Assembly: GCA_038229055.1 (NCBI GenBank)
Contig: JBBROU010000004.1
Span: forward strand, 18,999 to 82,998
Length of the DNA: 64,000 nucleotides
Reading direction: 5' to 3'
Source: JANYJA01 sp038229055
GTDB taxonomy: Bacteria > Acidobacteriota > Terriglobia > Bryobacterales > Bryobacteraceae
In this document: in pieces, positions 18,836 to 27,922 of the stretch
Layout: every line of letters begins with the position of its first letter
Numbering within the stretch: the first letter of the stretch is position 1
The notes under the pieces: generated by a model
The model's database searches: none
Told to the model about the DNA's origin: nothing
What the model saw: only the letters and a program-made list of their open reading frames with translations
Made by a program: the position numbers and the translations under genes

Positions 18836-19870
18836 TTACGGAACCAGCCGCACCAGCGACGGCCCTACTACCCGCGTCAACCCCAGCGGCAACTTCTGCC
18901 AAACCTTAATCGGCCACGCGAACATCGGATTATTCGGCGTAAAGTTCGGCAGTTCCTTCCGGTTCACCAACAGCATCTCGTAGGGCAAGTCGCGCTCCTG
19001 CATGCCCCACCTCGATTTGAAGTCGTTCGATCCGCTCTCTTTCTTACTCCGTCCGAAATCAAACTTCGCAATCCCCTGCCGGCGCGCCCAGCACATCAGG
19101 TCGTAGTACATGAAGTTATTCGGCGATAACTCATTGGCATCCACATCCGACGCCCCATAGTAAGGAAGTATCTGGCCGCGAAAGTGAAAGCTCATCACCG
19201 CGGCGACTACCCGGTCCCCGCTGCTTACCTCACATAGATCGGCGTCTTTTCCAAAATGCTGTAGGAGGTTACGGAAATGTTCTCGCGGAAATGCCGGTGT
19301 GCCCAGCCGCTGCAGGTTTTTTGAATACATCCGTTCGAAAACATCGATCGACTCCCGGTGGTGGCATGACACAAGCCCGTGCTTCAGCGACTTCCGCACC
19401 ATGTACCGCGTTTTGCGCGGAATCTGCTCTAGGATCGCCTCGTCGTCCGCGCCGATCTCCTGCGTATAAGTGACATAGCGAGTGATATTGCTCCCTCCCA
19501 CGCACTGGCTCGCATCCCCGTTCCGGAATTCTACATGGTTCACCCGCAACTCCTGTCCCAGCTTCGCAGCTTGCCGATACAGACCTTCGCGTGCCTCAGC
19601 CGAGTCCGCCAAGATTCCCCCGTAAACCGCAAACGGCGACGAGATTAGCGCTTTGCCGATCACCACATTCCGGACCAGAAACAGCGGCAACACGCCGCAC
19701 AATTCCGCCCCGTTCCAAGCGCCGAAATAGTAAGGACGATAGCGAAACGTCTGAGCAATACTGTTCTTCCAAGCCGTCAGATGGAATGGCGTGCCATGGG
19801 CGTGAGCGCGAACATACTCGTCCCAAGCTTCCCCTTCCTGCGCGGCAAATACGCGAATTTCTACCGGCAC
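18836..19870 (-). CDS. FemAB/GNAT-like protein, exosortase-associated type
   Basis: The 344-residue product contains THSeq features of the FemAB-related PEP-CTERM family: GTPFHLTAWKNSIAQTF, CGVLPLFLVRNVVIGKALIS, SPFAVYGGI and FDFGRSKKESGSNDFKSRWG. FemAB-type enzymes transfer amino acids from aminoacyl-tRNA or use acyl donors; the substrate in EPS loci is not known. I chose GTG at 19870 because it overlaps the deacetylase stop by 10 bases and gives a family-like N-terminus. The ATG at 20032 would overlap the deacetylase gene by 172 bases. Confidence 0.82.
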   Translation of the reverse strand: MPVEIRVFAAQEGEAWDEYVRAHAHGTPFHLTAWKNSIAQTFRYRPYYFGAWNGAELCGVLPLFLVRNVVIGKALISSPFAVYGGILADSAEAREGLYRQAAKLGQELRVNHVEFRNGDASQCVGGSNITRYVTYTQEIGADDEAILEQIPRKTRYMVRKSLKHGLVSCHHRESIDVFERMYSKNLQRLGTPAFPREHFRNLLQHFGKDADLCEVSSGDRVVAAVMSFHFRGQILPYYGASDVDANELSPNNFMYYDLMCWARRQGIAKFDFGRSKKESGSNDFKSRWGMQERDLPYEMLLVNRKELPNFTPNNPMFAWPIKVWQKLPLGLTRVVGPSLVRLVP

Positions 19871-20694
19871 GGAAACACCTCCGAAATCGGCGCAAACGCG
19901 AACTCCCCCATTAATCGATCCAACTTTCCCTCCATCGTCGACAGCCCGCGATACGTCCGCATTTCCGCAATCCGCCCCTTCGCCAGTCGCGGCTGATCCC
20001 GATCGATCTCCCAGGGATGGAAGTAGACGCACGCCGCCGTTTTCTCAATCTCATTCACGCGCCGCAGCCCCGCCGACGTATACCGATAAGGCAGAAGCCG
20101 CAGGTACCCTCCACCGCCCACCGGCGCGACGAAATCTGAGGCCAAACGCACCGTCGCAATCGGCACCTCCGTAATAGCCCCACATGCCGTCTCGATCCGA
20201 TGCGCCCCGCGCTCGAACCCGGGGATTCCGTATCGATCGTGCGCAATCGGATAAATGCTCGAATCGTGCGTGAAGCCTAACTCCGCCAGAATTTCCAGCG
20301 CCCATAGCGACTTTTTCGTGATCGAATAACTCGGCGCCCGGTATAGCCTCGGCATCACCCCGCCCGCCTGCGCAATCCAGTCCTGTGCCTCTCGGGTGTC
20401 ACGCCGGAATTCGTCGGGCGACAAATCGTAAACCAGGCGGTGCAGCAGGCTATGGCAACCCAGCTCATGCCCGCATCCCAGAATTCTGCGAACCATTCCC
20501 GGATATCGCCGCGCCGCCCACCCGAGCACGAAAAATGTTCCGCGCACGGCTCGCTTTCCCATCAACTCCAGCACACGGTCGGTCGCCGCCTCCACGCGCG
20601 ACGGCAAGGCCTCCCACTGAGCGGCATTCACGTATTTCTGAACTTCGCTCGGATGGAAGTAATCCTCCACATCCACGCTGATCGCATTCACCAC
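19861..20694 (-). CDS. Polysaccharide deacetylase, PEP-CTERM locus type
   Basis: This 277-residue NodB-homology protein begins MVNAISVDVEDYFHPSEV. The catalytic/metal Asp pair lies in SVDVEDYF and the metal histidines in GHELGCHSLLHRLVYDLSP; RAPSYSITKKSLWALEILAE and YPIAHDRYGIP follow. This is the pattern of the PEP-CTERM-locus subfamily. It would remove N-acetyl groups from the EPS or its precursors; there is no signal peptide. It is the first gene of the minus-strand arm. Confidence 0.88.
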   Translation of the reverse strand: MVNAISVDVEDYFHPSEVQKYVNAAQWEALPSRVEAATDRVLELMGKRAVRGTFFVLGWAARRYPGMVRRILGCGHELGCHSLLHRLVYDLSPDEFRRDTREAQDWIAQAGGVMPRLYRAPSYSITKKSLWALEILAELGFTHDSSIYPIAHDRYGIPGFERGAHRIETACGAITEVPIATVRLASDFVAPVGGGGYLRLLPYRYTSAGLRRVNEIEKTAACVYFHPWEIDRDQPRLAKGRIAEMRTYRGLSTMEGKLDRLMGEFAFAPISEVFPCR

Positions 20695-20849
20695 CGCATC
20701 ACCGGCGGACTGCTTTCAACACCTGCACGGTCGCGGCAAATAGCAACGAGATCCCGTAGAGCACGATGTTGTCGGCCAGTCGCTTCCACATAAGGACGGT
20801 AGTGCCGCGCCGCCGCCGATTTCTCAGTGGCTGTGGTAAGCATGGATGG

Positions 20850-21512
20850 GTGTCTACAGTTCAAACCGCCGTCGCCCAGAACTTCACCGATTACATCCGT
20901 AGCGTCACGCTGCGCGAGCCTGAGCTATTGCAGCGCCTGCGTGAGGAAACCGCGCGGCTCCCAGACTCGATGATGCAGATTATGCCGGAGCAAGGCCAGT
21001 TCATGATGATGCTCCTGCGCCTGACCGGCGCTAAGCAGACTCTCGAAGTCGGTGTCTTCACCGGCTACAGCTCGCTCTCGGTCGCGCTCGCCCTCCCCGA
21101 TGATGGCCGCGTGATCGCGTGCGATGTCAGTGAAGAGTACACCTCCGTCGCCCGCCGTTACTGGCGCGAAGCCGGCGTCGAGCACAAGATCGAGCTGCGC
21201 CTGGCGCCCGCCGTCGCGACTCTCACGGCCCTGCTCGGCGAAGGCCGCGCCGGCACCTTCGACTTCGCCTTCATCGACGCCGACAAACCCAACTACGATC
21301 GCTACTACGAACTCGCGCTCCAACTCATCCGCCCAGGCGGGCTTATCGCCATCGACAACGTCCTCTGGCATGGCAAGGTTCTCGATCACAGCGTTCAGGA
21401 CGACGACACCCGCGCCATTCGAGCCCTCAATGAAAAGCTGCGCCATGATGACCGGATCTCGCTAAGTTTGATCCCGATCGGCGACGGCCTGACGCTTGCC
21501 TGCAAACGCTAA
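20850..21512 (+). CDS. Class I SAM-dependent O-methyltransferase (CCoAOMT-like)
   Basis: The SAM motif LEVGVFTGYSSLSVALALP lies near residues 65-83 of the chosen frame, followed by the ribose-binding ACDVSEEY and the metal-binding region FAFIDADKPNYDRYY and AIDNVLWHGKV. It is a cation-dependent small-molecule O-methyltransferase; the substrate is unknown. I chose GTG at 20850 because it gives the usual length of 220 residues. The ATG at 20766 would add 28 residues of arginine-rich, non-family sequence. It is divergent from the EPS minus-strand arm. Confidence 0.82.
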   Translation: MSTVQTAVAQNFTDYIRSVTLREPELLQRLREETARLPDSMMQIMPEQGQFMMMLLRLTGAKQTLEVGVFTGYSSLSVALALPDDGRVIACDVSEEYTSVARRYWREAGVEHKIELRLAPAVATLTALLGEGRAGTFDFAFIDADKPNYDRYYELALQLIRPGGLIAIDNVLWHGKVLDHSVQDDDTRAIRALNEKLRHDDRISLSLIPIGDGLTLACKR

Positions 21513-21532
21513 CTAACGCGATACCCCGGAAC

Positions 21533-23298
21533 CTATCCAAACTCCACATACCCGTGGCGTTGCAGGAACCGGAAGTATCCGACGAAATCGAAGTCCGAGG
21601 GTCCGAGTTCCAACTGAGTCAGCCGGATCACTTCAGCCAGATTACGCTTGCCGTCGCACCAATAAAGAGCAATCGTTGGAATCGCCGCCCAGGCCCCCGA
21701 GGGGTAGCCTTCCCATCGGTCTTGAGACAGATCGTCGAGCGGCAGCGTGCCGAATCGCTTTCGCCGGACGATGATCCGAGCTGCTTCCGGGTTCTCCTTC
21801 AACGCCGGAGTGCCGGCCGGCGCCAAGCGAGACTGTTGCGAATCCCCGAAAGATCGCAGCCTCTCGACTGCGGCATCCAGCGTTTGCGCTACCGCATTTC
21901 TTCTCGCCTCCGGCACCAGCCGCTGCGCGCTTCTGATGGCCTGCGCTTCACGATCCACCGAATCAGTGATCTGCTCGGCCGTCGCGCCGCGCTTTTTCAA
22001 CTGCCCATAACCTCGGTTTTCGCTGAGTTGCGCCAGCCACAATGCCTCGGATTCACCGGCATTCGCAATGAAATAAAGGAATGCCGCGTCGATGATCGAG
22101 ATATCGCGCAAGGAGCGCGCATCACACGGTCGGGCGTGTCCTCGCTGTTGTGATGCGTCTCGACGCCGCTGCCGCTGTAGCCCCAAACCGTCGGCACACC
22201 AACCATCGGCTCGGCCAGGTACGTATCCGTTCCGGTCGTGAACTCTTTCTCATGCCACGGCCTCTTCACGCTCTCCAGGTGGCTCGCCGCTACCTTCAGG
22301 ATGAACGCGTCCGTGAAATCTTTCGCCACATGCGGGTTCATGTAGAACGTGTACTCTGTCCCTGCAAGATCGTAGGAAGCTGCGGGCGTGTCGACACACA
22401 TGGCCGCCACGGTTCGCCGAATGCGGTCGCGGTTGTGCTCCACATAGTGCATAGACCCGTACATCTCGCCCATCGAGAGAATACGGATGCTGCGCTTGGG
22501 TCGTGATAGCTTGCCCGAAGCGATCAGTCTCTGCGGAGTAGCCACTGCCTCCAGAGTCGCCGCGACGCCCGTCGCATTATCCTCGGCGCCCTGCTCGGAC
22601 GTGTGGCCCAGCGTGAGTACTTCCTCCTGTGAAGTCCCCGGAATCACGCCCGTCACGTACGGATATGCGCCGGAGTAGTAGCGCGTATCCACCGTCGCAT
22701 GTGCGCGAACCGGCCCGCGCTTCAGCAGTTCGCGAACAAGCTTCGACTGCGCGGGTGTAATCGAAAAGCCAACCAGTGGAGTGCTGCGCGCCGAGCGCGC
22801 CCGCTTTTACCAGAAGCCATTTGATGCCCGCGGGGTTCACGTCCGTAAGCGCAAGCTTGCCCTTCAGGTCCACCTTGCCGATGTCGGCAGCCGCAACGGG
22901 CACGATCTCGGCGGTGATGCCGCCCTTCGTCGTTGCTCCGCGGGCACGGAGTCGTCCAATAACTCCAGAGTCGCGCTCTTCACGTCCCACGCCAGCGGCT
23001 CGGTCCAATAGCCCACCTGCGTTTTGCCGTCCGCCGGAGCGTTCACGGTCTCGACCTGGGCTAGGCCAATCTTCCGCATGGTGGATTCCAGATAGCGCGC
23101 CGTCTCGGCGAACTTCGGAAACGTGTAGAAGCGGTCGGTCGAGTAAACCTGCCGCATGATTTCCATCGCAGGCTCGCCCTTCCATTCGGAATGCAATAAG
23201 TCGAGGAGAGCCGGAAGCGTAGGCGATGGCGCGCCGCCCGGCACGATTCGAATACACAGCGCCGCAGCCGCCACCGCGACGAAACATTTTCCCCGCAT
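21533..23298 (-). pseudogene. M28 family secreted metallopeptidase, broken by three frameshifts
   Basis: The gene starts with a signal peptide (ATG at 23298). The reading frame changes near 22930-22955, near 22765-22790 and near 22115-22130, and the four frame segments join into one M28-like protein. Zinc-ligand motifs remain: GHTSEQGAEDNATGVA, MGEMYGSMHYVEH and SGSGVETHHNSEDTPDRV. The stop is at 21533. The start overlaps the CBM9-like stop by one base (TGATG), so the pair was once an operon. The spread of the frameshifts suggests real decay, but sequence error cannot be excluded. Confidence 0.8.
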
Positions 23299-23978
23299 CA
23301 GCGCCGATCCAGCCTCAACAGCCCAAACCTTTCGGGAACATGGAAGGTTTCCTGCATCGTTGGACGCCAGGCGATCTCGACCCGCCGCGCCACCGGTCCC
23401 TGCTGTCGATAGAAATTCACCCGAAGCAGATTGCCCGCTATGGCAGCGCGCGAGTCAATCGAACCATACGGAATGCGCATGGCACCGTACCATATCTTAT
23501 TCTTCGCATCAATTGACGCCTTGACTTCAAAGCCTGAGTTCCACTTCCAGCCGTCCTCGGGATGCGGGCGCGATCGGTCGATGTCCAGATCCACCCACTC
23601 GCCCTGCGGCGACATTTCAAATTCGCGGTAATGCCGGATATTCTTGAAGTCGGACCCGATAAACACCTCGGCAACGTCCCAATCCCATAGCTCATTGGTC
23701 TCCGTCGTTCGCGACGGATTGGGATGAAGGTAGAGTTCCCGGTAGTGGCATGTGAATTGGAAATAGAGGTTCTCAGCCGTCCAGCGAGATCGGACTTCCG
23801 TTCGATATTCCGGTTCCGGCTTGCCCAAGTTGTCCGTCGTCACCAGCACCGGCGGAGTGTCTCGCCAGAAACTCGCCGACGGGTCGAGTTGAAGCGCTAC
23901 ATCGTGTTGGGCAAAGTGACTGACGAAGGCGTCAGGCTGAGCGACCCCAAAAGCCAGCAGAAAAAGGCGGCAGAGCAT
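23298..23978 (-). CDS. Secreted CBM9-like carbohydrate-binding protein
   Basis: The 226-residue product has a short hydrophobic leader (MLCRLFLLAFGVAQPDA). The body holds patterns of the family 9 carbohydrate-binding fold: RSRWTAENLYFQFTCHY, WDWDVAEVFIGSDFKNI, YREFEMSPQGEWVDLDIDR, and an ending in WRPTMQETFHVPERFGLLRL. Such single-domain proteins are common in acidobacterial secreted glycan operons; the ligand is unknown. It lies 14 bases after the large hydrolase on the same strand and is coupled to the M28 remnant. Confidence 0.75.
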   Translation of the reverse strand: MLCRLFLLAFGVAQPDAFVSHFAQHDVALQLDPSASFWRDTPPVLVTTDNLGKPEPEYRTEVRSRWTAENLYFQFTCHYRELYLHPNPSRTTETNELWDWDVAEVFIGSDFKNIRHYREFEMSPQGEWVDLDIDRSRPHPEDGWKWNSGFEVKASIDAKNKIWYGAMRIPYGSIDSRAAIAGNLLRVNFYRQQGPVARRVEIAWRPTMQETFHVPERFGLLRLDRR

Positions 23979-23992
23979 GATGCTTCAGGCAG

Positions 23993-26188
23993 CTATTGCA
24001 TTTCGGCGAGCCGCTGACGGTACTCCGCTTTTGCGGCCTCGTACGTGCGCGCGGCTTCACCCTGTTCCGCGATGCGGATCTGCGGACCTTTCATCTTCCA
24101 GCACTGATCCACCGCCTTCAGGCACCATTCCGCACTTTGGCGCGAAGCCCGCACCGGCTTGCCGCCTACCGTGACCCAAATCGGGTTCGTGTGCGATGAC
24201 GGCAATATTCGAAGCGCGACCCAACTGCTGCGTTCGATTTTGACATCGAACGAAATCGGACGCGTCACGCCGTCGGCGACAATATTCTGGCGCGTCACCG
24301 CCTCGCCGTTCACGATGAGTTCCACCGGAACCGAACGAGTCTCCGCCACCCGCGCCCGCTCCAGATCCCAGTAGGGCTTCTGATCGTACGGCGTCTTGCG
24401 AACCGCTTCGTCCGGCTTTACATTGAGCAGCCCCGCTACGTTGGCCGTCACATGAACTTGCCTGGGCCTTTCCAGTTTCAGTTCACTTCCATTCGCCCCC
24501 ATCTCCGCTTGGTCGACCTTGAAATCCAGCAGATGGCTCTTGCCATCCGACACGTAGTTGCGGCCTTCGCGAATGCCTTCCGCCCAATCCGCATAATCCA
24601 CGCGGCCCTTCTGCCGCACGTAGCTGCGCCCCAACCCCATCCTCTCGCCGTATATACAAGGAAAGTCCGTCTCGCCGCTGATCCTGGCGCGATATCCCAC
24701 GTTCAACGTGTGATACCAGATGTTCAGTTCGCTGGCATAGGGTGTGTCCACCGTCGATATGAAGTCAACCAGATTCTGAGTCACGCCTACGATAAATTCA
24801 TTGGCCCCGATTCCGTCGAAGGGAGGGATCTCATCCGTCGGCAGTTTCTCCTGCTTCAGCGCCAGTCCCCAGCCCGAGTGCGCGAACCCCGCGACCGCTC
24901 CCTGCTTTTTCGCCCAACGAAACACCGGGATCCCCCAGCTTGGCCATTCCTCAATGCGCCTGGCTCCCGGATAATCCTGCTCGCTCAAATTCAGCAATAC
25001 GATGTGGCCCGTGTGGCTCGAAGGAAACCCGGAAACCTCCACATCGTAATGCATCAAATTCGACTTCGTGGAAAGAGCGTTATCTTTCCCTTCGAAAAAT
25101 GTCTTTTGAAAATACCACCCCGGCCCCCAACTCAGCACCGAGCCTACCTTTAGATCTTCGCCGAGGATGTGGCGCATCATGTCCGCCGGATACACACCCT
25201 CCGTCGGCCTCTCATAATGTGCGCACCCGGCGGCATGAACGTGATGATCGCCCGAATACCAGCCCAGCTTGGCCGGATCGATCCACCGCTCCAGCCGAAA
25301 AGTCAGGTCGACCGGCTGGTCCCCTACATGCGCGCGCTCCGACTTTTTTCGATACTCCGGTCCCCGCGTATATTCGATATTGTAGTTTCCCGGCGGCAGT
25401 GACACCGATTCGCCATCATGACGATATATCTGCTGCTGGAAGGCGAAATCCGGAGCCAAACGCTTGGCTTGAGAAGGATAAACGCGCCCCTCGTCGTCCC
25501 GAATCGTGAACGACGCCGTGGTCCCCTCATTGTCCCCATCCAGCACGTGCAGTTTGACTTGGGTTGCGGGATGGGAACTAAACAGGATATCGACTTCGCT
25601 GCGAAAGCCAAGATCTTGCGTTCCCTGGCCAACGCTGAAGGCCAGCTTCGCCTCACGCTTCCCCGCATCGCGCGAATAAAGCTGCAGCACGCGGTACTCG
25701 AGCTCGAGCCCGGAGAGCCGCGGCTTCATCGGCTGCTTGTCAAACATCTGGATGTCGAGGAAACGCCGGTTCACCTGAAACTCGCTACTGCCGGCCAGCG
25801 TTCCGGCATTGGGGCTGTCCACGGCCAGGACTGGCGTAATGCCCGCCTGGTTCCGCACCTTCACCAGAAACGAACGCCAGCCGTGTTCGACCAGGTCGGG
25901 CTTTGCGGGACCCTCCTGCACTTTGACGCGGCTCTCAGGATTGATCTCGACGCCAACGAGGCAGTGGCGGTCCAGAATTTTTTGAATCGACGCGATACTG
26001 TTGGGCGCGACCGAAAGGCGGTTCAACTCCGTAACTTCATTCGCCGGGAGCGGTTCGCCCGTCATCTGGAGCGCATCGATCACCCGCGTGGCGTTAGCGG
26101 CTAGAGGTTGCTGCTCCACCGAGGTGACGACGGGAAGTTCCTGCGCATAAAGCGTTAAAGCTGGCATCAGCATTAAAATCAGACGCAC
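23993..26188 (-). CDS. Secreted CehA/McbA-type (PHP-like) metallohydrolase
   Basis: The 731-residue exported protein has a signal peptide ending near residue 15 (LTLYAQ). The middle carries a metal-binding HxH in GWYSGDHHVHAAG (about residue 315), then HTGHIVLLNLSEQDYPG, GAVAGFAHSGWGLAL and FPCIYGERMGLGRS, typical of CehA/McbA family metallohydrolases. The N-terminal 300 residues look like beta-rich sandwich domains. The substrate is unknown. Translation starts at GTG with a strong AGGAGG site (26194-26199) five bases upstream. Confidence 0.78.
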   Translation of the reverse strand: MRLILMLMPALTLYAQELPVVTSVEQQPLAANATRVIDALQMTGEPLPANEVTELNRLSVAPNSIASIQKILDRHCLVGVEINPESRVKVQEGPAKPDLVEHGWRSFLVKVRNQAGITPVLAVDSPNAGTLAGSSEFQVNRRFLDIQMFDKQPMKPRLSGLELEYRVLQLYSRDAGKREAKLAFSVGQGTQDLGFRSEVDILFSSHPATQVKLHVLDGDNEGTTASFTIRDDEGRVYPSQAKRLAPDFAFQQQIYRHDGESVSLPPGNYNIEYTRGPEYRKKSERAHVGDQPVDLTFRLERWIDPAKLGWYSGDHHVHAAGCAHYERPTEGVYPADMMRHILGEDLKVGSVLSWGPGWYFQKTFFEGKDNALSTKSNLMHYDVEVSGFPSSHTGHIVLLNLSEQDYPGARRIEEWPSWGIPVFRWAKKQGAVAGFAHSGWGLALKQEKLPTDEIPPFDGIGANEFIVGVTQNLVDFISTVDTPYASELNIWYHTLNVGYRARISGETDFPCIYGERMGLGRSYVRQKGRVDYADWAEGIREGRNYVSDGKSHLLDFKVDQAEMGANGSELKLERPRQVHVTANVAGLLNVKPDEAVRKTPYDQKPYWDLERARVAETRSVPVELIVNGEAVTRQNIVADGVTRPISFDVKIERSSWVALRILPSSHTNPIWVTVGGKPVRASRQSAEWCLKAVDQCWKMKGPQIRIAEQGEAARTYEAAKAEYRQRLAEMQ

Positions 26189-26421
26189 GAAAACCTCCTG
26201 AATAGGGTCGCCCTGATCTTATCACCGAGCTTCGGCACAGGTCATGCAGTGGGAGGTGGAAAAGGCGCTGCAATCGGCAAAGGAGCCATCGACGACAAGC
26301 ACAAGAAACGCGAAGGTAAGTGAACAGGAGCGCGGAATCGCCCACGCCGACAGTGTGGCACTCGTTCTGCGTGAGCACCATTTGTCGACGTGCGGCGGAC
26401 GCGCTTCAAGTGAGTTGAAGC

Positions 26422-26616
26422 TTACTTGCTTTGACCCGACTTGTGGTGTGCTTCTGTAGAGGACTCATGTGCCTTGGCGGAGTGCTCATGAGCCGTCTGC
26501 GAGTGCTTCTTACCCGCTTCGTGGTCGCCCTTCCCGTGATGCTCGGCGGCCGTACGGTGTGCTTTGGCCGCGCTGTCGTGATGTTCGGCTGCTTTGTTGT
26601 GTGAATCCTTCGGCAT
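26422..26616 (-). CDS. Histidine/alanine-rich small protein
   Basis: The 64-residue protein has 13 histidines and many Ala, Lys, Glu and Ser residues. It contains no Leu, Ile, Val, Phe, Tyr, Trp or Cys. Short repeats such as KAAEHHDSAAKAH and TAAEHHGKGDH follow a helical spacing. A good ribosome-binding site (AAGGAG) lies just before the ATG. Similar small His/Ala proteins occur in many bacteria without known function; metal binding or stress protection is only a guess. Confidence 0.65.
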   Translation of the reverse strand: MPKDSHNKAAEHHDSAAKAHRTAAEHHGKGDHEAGKKHSQTAHEHSAKAHESSTEAHHKSGQSK

Positions 26617-27063
26617 GGAAGTACTCCTTCACAACAATTCTAAGACTCCGGCCAGCGTCGTTTGATGAATCAGCCTCGGAATCCGATCGCCCTTTGTGAG
26701 TTAAGATCCGCTCGTGGCGGCTCCTCACAACCCGCACACGTTTCCGTGCCTGGGAATGTACTCCGGAGGCGGCTACTCGGCCAAGATCAAAACCGGTTGG
26801 GACGGCTCCCGTTGGACCGCTGAGTCCTGGAAACCAATTACCTGGGCGATCGCGACCCCTAATCCAACGGCAAGAATCTTCGGTAGCAAACGTCAGCCGC
26901 GGTTCACCCGGTGGTGCGGAGCCCGTGCCTATCAAGTCCAAGCAATGATGGCCAAGGTCCATCGGCGCAGGTTTGCGGACAAGTTTACCGCCACGGCGCC
27001 TGAAGTTCTGAACCGGTCAGGATGGCGCTATGGAACGGCCTGGTGGAGTAGCCGGGCCGCTCC
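26617..27063. other. Intergenic stretch without a convincing gene
   Basis: Open frames exist on both strands, but they have Trp/Arg/Ser-rich, low-pattern products with no family resemblance and they overlap each other. The left end holds the ribosome-binding site of the His-rich gene. I see no RNA gene or repeat. Confidence 0.5.
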
Positions 27064-27843
27064 TCACAACTTCCGATAAAGTATGTTTCGGAATTCCACT
27101 TTAAACGGCGGCCCCACGTGCATCTGGAAACCAACCACGCCTTCCGGCACAAAGTTCTTGGAATCTTCGTCAATGGTCGCGCTAATCAATTGTCCGTTCA
27201 GGATCTGGATCATGATCGGTCCACGCGCGATGATGTGGTACCGGTTCCACCCCTGCACGTTCATAACGCCCCGCAGCAGCGTGTTGTCCCCGATGGTCGC
27301 GACCACTTTATATTTCGGGCCGGCAGTTATCCGTGTCATCTGGCCGCGCTGCGCCAGCACCACGTGCCCCGGCTTGCGTCCCCTCTCCTCGTGCAGGTTT
27401 CCGGTGTATTCGTTGGTGATATCCATGTCTGCCTGGTAACCCCTAAGCACCCACTTGCCGACGTCCGGCAATTCGACGCTCCGATATTGAATGCCGCTAT
27501 TCGTGCCGCCCAACTTGAAATCGCATTTCAATTCGAAATCCCGCACGGCGCCGCCGCGCCAGATCAGAAAATTGTTCATCTTCACCACCTTCTCCGGAGT
27601 GGTCTCGCCAACAATTTCGCCGTTTTCGGCGCGCCAGAAGGTCTTATCGCCATCCCAGCCCGCCAGCGTCTTGCCGTCGAATATAGGCACAAAATCCGTA
27701 TTATCGTCCGGTTCATATTCTGGATAAATACCGGATGCTCGTTGCGCAGCGGCGTGCCCTGCCTGGGGCGCCGGGCCCTGCCCATGGCATAAAATCGTTC
27801 CGGCCAGCAATGGCAAAGCACGTAAGGCGTTTTTGAGCGACAT
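27064..27843 (-). CDS. DUF1080 / 3-keto-disaccharide hydrolase family secreted protein
   Basis: The 259-residue product has a signal peptide (to about residue 20) and one DUF1080 jelly-roll domain: FVPIFDGKTLAGWDGDKTFW, FELKCDFKLGGTNSGIQYRS, WNRYHIIARG, and an ending in GFQMHVGPPFKVEFRNILYR. Family members bind or cleave oxidised glycosides and are abundant in Acidobacteria, Planctomycetes and Bacteroidetes. It is transcribed divergently from the DksA-like gene. Confidence 0.85.
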   Translation of the reverse strand: MSLKNALRALPLLAGTILCHGQGPAPQAGHAAAQRASGIYPEYEPDDNTDFVPIFDGKTLAGWDGDKTFWRAENGEIVGETTPEKVVKMNNFLIWRGGAVRDFELKCDFKLGGTNSGIQYRSVELPDVGKWVLRGYQADMDITNEYTGNLHEERGRKPGHVVLAQRGQMTRITAGPKYKVVATIGDNTLLRGVMNVQGWNRYHIIARGPIMIQILNGQLISATIDEDSKNFVPEGVVGFQMHVGPPFKVEFRNILYRKL

Positions 27844-27909
27844 TTAATTCTCCGGGGGTGAAGTCAGCACAGATCATATCGCGAACTTTTGATCCGGCGC
27901 CAACCGTCT

Positions 27910-27915
27910 TATACT
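27910..27915 (+). promoter_or_regulatory. Candidate -10 element for the DksA-like gene
   Basis: TATACT ends 7 bases before the ATG at 27923, and a weak TTTGAT lies 16 bases upstream. No Shine-Dalgarno sequence is visible. If used, transcription would begin at or next to the start codon. Confidence 0.35.
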
Positions 27916-27922
27916 CAAGCCG

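Noticed and set aside
26714..27079. 121-codon plus-strand frame in the gap before the DUF1080 gene
   Set aside because: Composition rich in Trp, Arg and Thr with no pattern, and it runs into the opposite-strand DUF1080 gene.
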